From SZAS-3 sp964386785 (GTDB lineage: Bacteria; Chlamydiota; Chlamydiia; Chlamydiales; JAAKFR01), in the NCBI GenBank assembly GCA_964386785.1, contig CAYLUD010000034.1, positions 1 to 16,557 on the forward strand: a DNA stretch of 16,557 nt, in the 5' to 3' direction. Positions 14,484 to 16,557 of this stretch are shown here, piece by piece. Positions within the stretch are counted from its first letter, which is position 1. Every line of letters starts with the position of its first letter. The notes beneath the pieces are model-generated. The model had not been told where the DNA came from. It worked only from the letters and a program-made list of their open reading frames with translations, and did no database searches. Made by a program: the position numbers and the translations under genes.

Positions 14484-15067
14484 TCTTACGACAAGTACCT
14501 ATTGAGGTATCCTATGTAGTGAATGCTATGGGAGAAGTGGGGTATCTTCCCTTGGCGCAGGATGAGGGGACACACCCTCTTATGGACGAAGAAATTCATC
14601 GGGCCTTAGAACAAGGCAAGGAAGAGGGGGAACGGGCAGGATATGCAAAAGCGTATGAGGAGGTACGACACCTTCAAGTCCTTTTGCATACCCTTTCTGC
14701 TCGTTTGATGGCCTATCGTAATGACTTATTGGCCATCCTCAAACCGGAAGTCATTGATGCGTCGATTTTGATTGCAGAACAATTTATCGGCAATGAGCTC
14801 TCGCAGCCGACAGCGCGCATACGTTTTTTGAATCAAGTGCTCGCTCAAGCGCTGAGCGACTTCGGCAACCAACCTATAAAAGTCATTGTGTCACCCGAAG
14901 ACCAGTCGCTACTGCATACAATGGGAATTTCTTTAGATCCGAAACTGGTGACTTGGGCTACAGATTCCCTCCTATCTCGTGGAGAATGTCGCGTGGAGTC
15001 GACGGAAGGTCTATTGAACGCTACTGTAGCCCACCATCTGCGGTATTTAAAAATGAAAATTGTATGA
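14480..15067 (+). CDS. fliH: FliH/SctL-like stalk protein of the export ATPase
   Basis: Peripheral stator that binds and regulates the FliI ATPase. 195 residues. The helical N-terminal part contains glycines every fourth residue (G46, G50, G54 in EQGKEEGERAGYAKAYEE), the GxxxG repeat characteristic of FliH. The C-terminal part (about 85-195) is alpha/beta and ATPase-delta-like: LKPEVIDASILIAEQFIGNE, KVIVSPEDQSLL and SRGECRVES near the end. The start overlaps the fliF stop and the stop overlaps the fliI start, both as ATGA, so the three products are probably made together. From memory Chlamydia CT718 is the counterpart. SctL of the virulence type III system is related; the neighbours favour FliH. 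Confidence 0.85.
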   Translation: MILRQVPIEVSYVVNAMGEVGYLPLAQDEGTHPLMDEEIHRALEQGKEEGERAGYAKAYEEVRHLQVLLHTLSARLMAYRNDLLAILKPEVIDASILIAEQFIGNELSQPTARIRFLNQVLAQALSDFGNQPIKVIVSPEDQSLLHTMGISLDPKLVTWATDSLLSRGECRVESTEGLLNATVAHHLRYLKMKIV

Positions 15068-16368
15068 CACTGTTAGGTCCCATCAAAGCAAAAATACGAG
15101 AACTGGGAGCGCGCACTTCTAGCGGACGGGTGCTCCAAAATATTGGCCTCATCGTAGAATCTGCAGGGCCTCATGTGTCCATAGGTGAGGTATGCTTAAT
15201 CCTAGGCAAACGGAGCGTACCGATACCGGCACAGGTGGTAGGGTTTCGCAAGCAACAAGTTCTACTGATGCCCCTTAGTACGATGGAGTCGGTGGTGCCG
15301 GGCGCTGAGGTGGTCCCTTTGGGACAGCCCCTTTCTATTCCTGTCTCCAACCAGATCCGGGGACGCATCTTAGATGCATTAGGGCTTCCTATTGATGGGA
15401 AAGGACCCATTCTCACAACAGAAAAACGCACTCTTTTTGCTTCACCACCACCTCCCCTAAGTCGTCCACCCATTCGTCAACCTTTTGTTACTGGTATTCG
15501 ATCGATCGATGGGATCTGCACATTAGGCCTGGGCCAACGCGTGGGTATTTTTTCTACGCCAGGAGTGGGTAAGTCCTCCTTAGTAGGTCGTCTTGCGCGC
15601 CACACACAAGCAGACATTAATGTCATTGCCCTGATTGGAGAGAGGGGTCGAGAAGTGCGTGAATTTATTGATCATGAGTTGGGCCCCGAAGGGTTAGAAC
15701 GTTCTGTTGTAGTAGTAGCAACCGCTGACCAACCAGCGGTATTACGCAAGGCAGCAGCTCATACTGCGACCTCCATTGCAGAGTATTTTCGAGATCAGGG
15801 AAACCACGTATTATTGTTGATGGATTCCCTATCCAGATTAGCGCTTGCCTTACGCGAGGTAGGGATTGCTATAGGCGAGCCTGTTACAGACCACGGGCAT
15901 ACCCCTTCTGTATTTGCCTCTCTACCCTTATTATTAGAAAGAGCCGGAACAAGCGCCAAGGGCTCTATTACGGGTCTCTATACGGTACTAGCAGAAGATG
16001 AGGAGGCTAAAGATCCTCTATCTGAATCGATTCGATCCCTTTTGGATGGTCATATCCATCTATCTCGACGGCTACGAGAAGAAGGACATTTTCCCCCTAT
16101 TGATGTATTAAAAAGTCTCTCTCGCCTGATGACAGTGCTGACTTCTCCAGAGCAACAAACTCAGGCCAATCAAATACGATGCTGGCTACATGCCTATGAA
16201 GAAGCACGCGATCTTATCTTATTAGGAGCTTACGTCAAAGGATCTGATACCACCACAGATCGCGCCCTTGCGCAACTCCCAGCTATTTGTTCTTTTCTTC
16301 AACAAGGCCAGGAGCATTCCCCTCTTCCATCCACCTTAGCACAATTATCGATAGCAACGCACTTCTAA
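15064..16368 (+). CDS. fliI: Flagellar-type export ATPase FliI
   Basis: Hexameric ATPase that unloads chaperones and feeds substrates to the export gate. 434 residues, full length. The F1-beta-like core has Walker A STPGVGKSS (K170; the usual A/G at the first position is Ser), GERGREVREF (catalytic Glu E193), Walker B HVLLLMDSLSRLALALRE (D254), GHTPSVFASLPLLLERAG and LLDGHIHLSRRL. DPLSESIRSLLDG stands where most FliI have EPIADAVRGILDG. The frame stays open up to 14953, but ATG 15064, overlapping the fliH stop as ATGA, gives the correct N-terminus; the longer form would lie inside fliH. SctN of the virulence type III system is a close relative, but co-location with fliF and fliH decides for FliI. 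From memory Chlamydia CT717 is the counterpart. Confidence 0.95.
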   Translation: MTLLGPIKAKIRELGARTSSGRVLQNIGLIVESAGPHVSIGEVCLILGKRSVPIPAQVVGFRKQQVLLMPLSTMESVVPGAEVVPLGQPLSIPVSNQIRGRILDALGLPIDGKGPILTTEKRTLFASPPPPLSRPPIRQPFVTGIRSIDGICTLGLGQRVGIFSTPGVGKSSLVGRLARHTQADINVIALIGERGREVREFIDHELGPEGLERSVVVVATADQPAVLRKAAAHTATSIAEYFRDQGNHVLLLMDSLSRLALALREVGIAIGEPVTDHGHTPSVFASLPLLLERAGTSAKGSITGLYTVLAEDEEAKDPLSESIRSLLDGHIHLSRRLREEGHFPPIDVLKSLSRLMTVLTSPEQQTQANQIRCWLHAYEEARDLILLGAYVKGSDTTTDRALAQLPAICSFLQQGQEHSPLPSTLAQLSIATHF

Positions 16369-16414
16369 TACATACAGGCCCATCATGATCTCTTGTTCTT
16401 TTGGTCTCTAAGCA

Positions 16415-16438
16415 AACAGCCCGATTTATGGGACTGTT
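16415..16438 (+). terminator. Hairpin 46 nt after the fliI stop, possible terminator
   Basis: AACAGCCC and GGG-A-CTGTT form an 8-bp stem with one bulged A around the 7-nt loop GATTTAT, followed by an A/T-rich stretch but no clean T-run. It would separate the fli operon from the next gene. It could instead be part of an end of a mobile element starting near here. Confidence 0.35.
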
Positions 16439-16493
16439 AACAAATTATATTTGCAATATCATCTTTCTTTTACTCAGTGATAAAGGAGATTTG

Positions 16494-16557
16494 ATGAACA
16501 AGCGTTTGTATCCCTTGACGGATGATGATTTTAAAAAGCATATAGAGCCATATTTAA
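16494..16557 (+). CDS. N-terminus of an unidentified gene, possibly a transposase, cut by window edge
   Basis: AGGAG (16484-16488) lies 5 nt before ATG 16494, which opens at least 21 codons without a stop to the edge. The visible peptide, MNKRLYPLTDDDFKKHIEPY plus L, resembles the N-terminus of IS5-type transposases (YP...LTDxxWxxIEPxL). That is too short for certainty. If correct, a second mobile element borders the fli operon on its right. Confidence 0.45.
   Translation, partial: MNKRLYPLTDDDFKKHIEPYL

Noticed and set aside
14953..15063. Upstream extension of fliI by 37 codons
   Set aside because: It lies entirely within fliH in another frame; the ATG at 15064 overlapping the fliH stop gives the expected FliI N-terminus.

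Overview
The window reads as chromosomal DNA of a member of the Chlamydiota, probably an environmental (Parachlamydiales-like) lineage rather than a Chlamydia species. The evidence is the combination of a Tol-Pal operon that runs directly into a LysM/coiled-coil protein, a DsbD, a eukaryote-like UDP-sugar pyrophosphorylase immediately followed by gpsA, and a short non-motility fliF-fliH-fliI set. From memory these match the C. trachomatis CT595-CT601 and CT714-CT719 neighbourhoods. Assignment below phylum level is not supported by what I can see.

Layout. (1) 1-1789, minus: dsbD, cut by the left edge. (2) 1790-3256: an accessory, AT-rich zone between dsbD and the end of the tol operon. It holds a pair of direct repeats, an internally deleted IS5-type element with 14-bp inverted ends, a plus-strand gene for a small protein with two hydrophobic segments (candidate inclusion-membrane protein), and a possible broken small gene. 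(3) 3257-7597, minus: tolQ-tolR-TolA-like-tolB-pal-LysM protein, a tightly packed operon. (4) 7598-7880: intergenic, with a hairpin after gpsA and two perfect short palindromes before tolQ. (5) 7881-10612, minus: FliJ-like coiled-coil gene, UDP-sugar pyrophosphorylase, gpsA. (6) 10783-13305, minus: two glycosyltransferase genes flanking an unknown 119-residue gene with a perfect Shine-Dalgarno. (7) 13347-16368, plus: fliF-fliH-fliI with ATGA overlaps, then a hairpin. (8) 16494 to the right edge: start of a further gene, possibly a transposase.

How the genes work together. The Tol-Pal proteins form an envelope-spanning, proton-driven machine: TolQ/TolR motor, TolA-like transducer, TolB and the peptidoglycan-binding lipoprotein Pal. 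The LysM protein is a second potential peptidoglycan binder in the same operon. The fliF-fliH-fliI set encodes an inner-membrane ring protein, a stalk protein and an ATPase, i.e. a minimal flagellar-type secretion core without filament genes here. The FliJ-like stalk candidate lies on the other strand beyond the glycosyltransferases, which points to an inversion or insertion that split the ancestral fliF-H-I-J-pyrophosphorylase-gpsA order.

Most interesting points: the C-terminal tail of the FliF homologue looks like a FliG middle-domain segment; FliF appears stripped of most of RBM1 and the beta-collar; the FliJ candidate is separated from its ATPase; and the zone next to dsbD has the look of a mobile-element scar carrying a possible effector gene.
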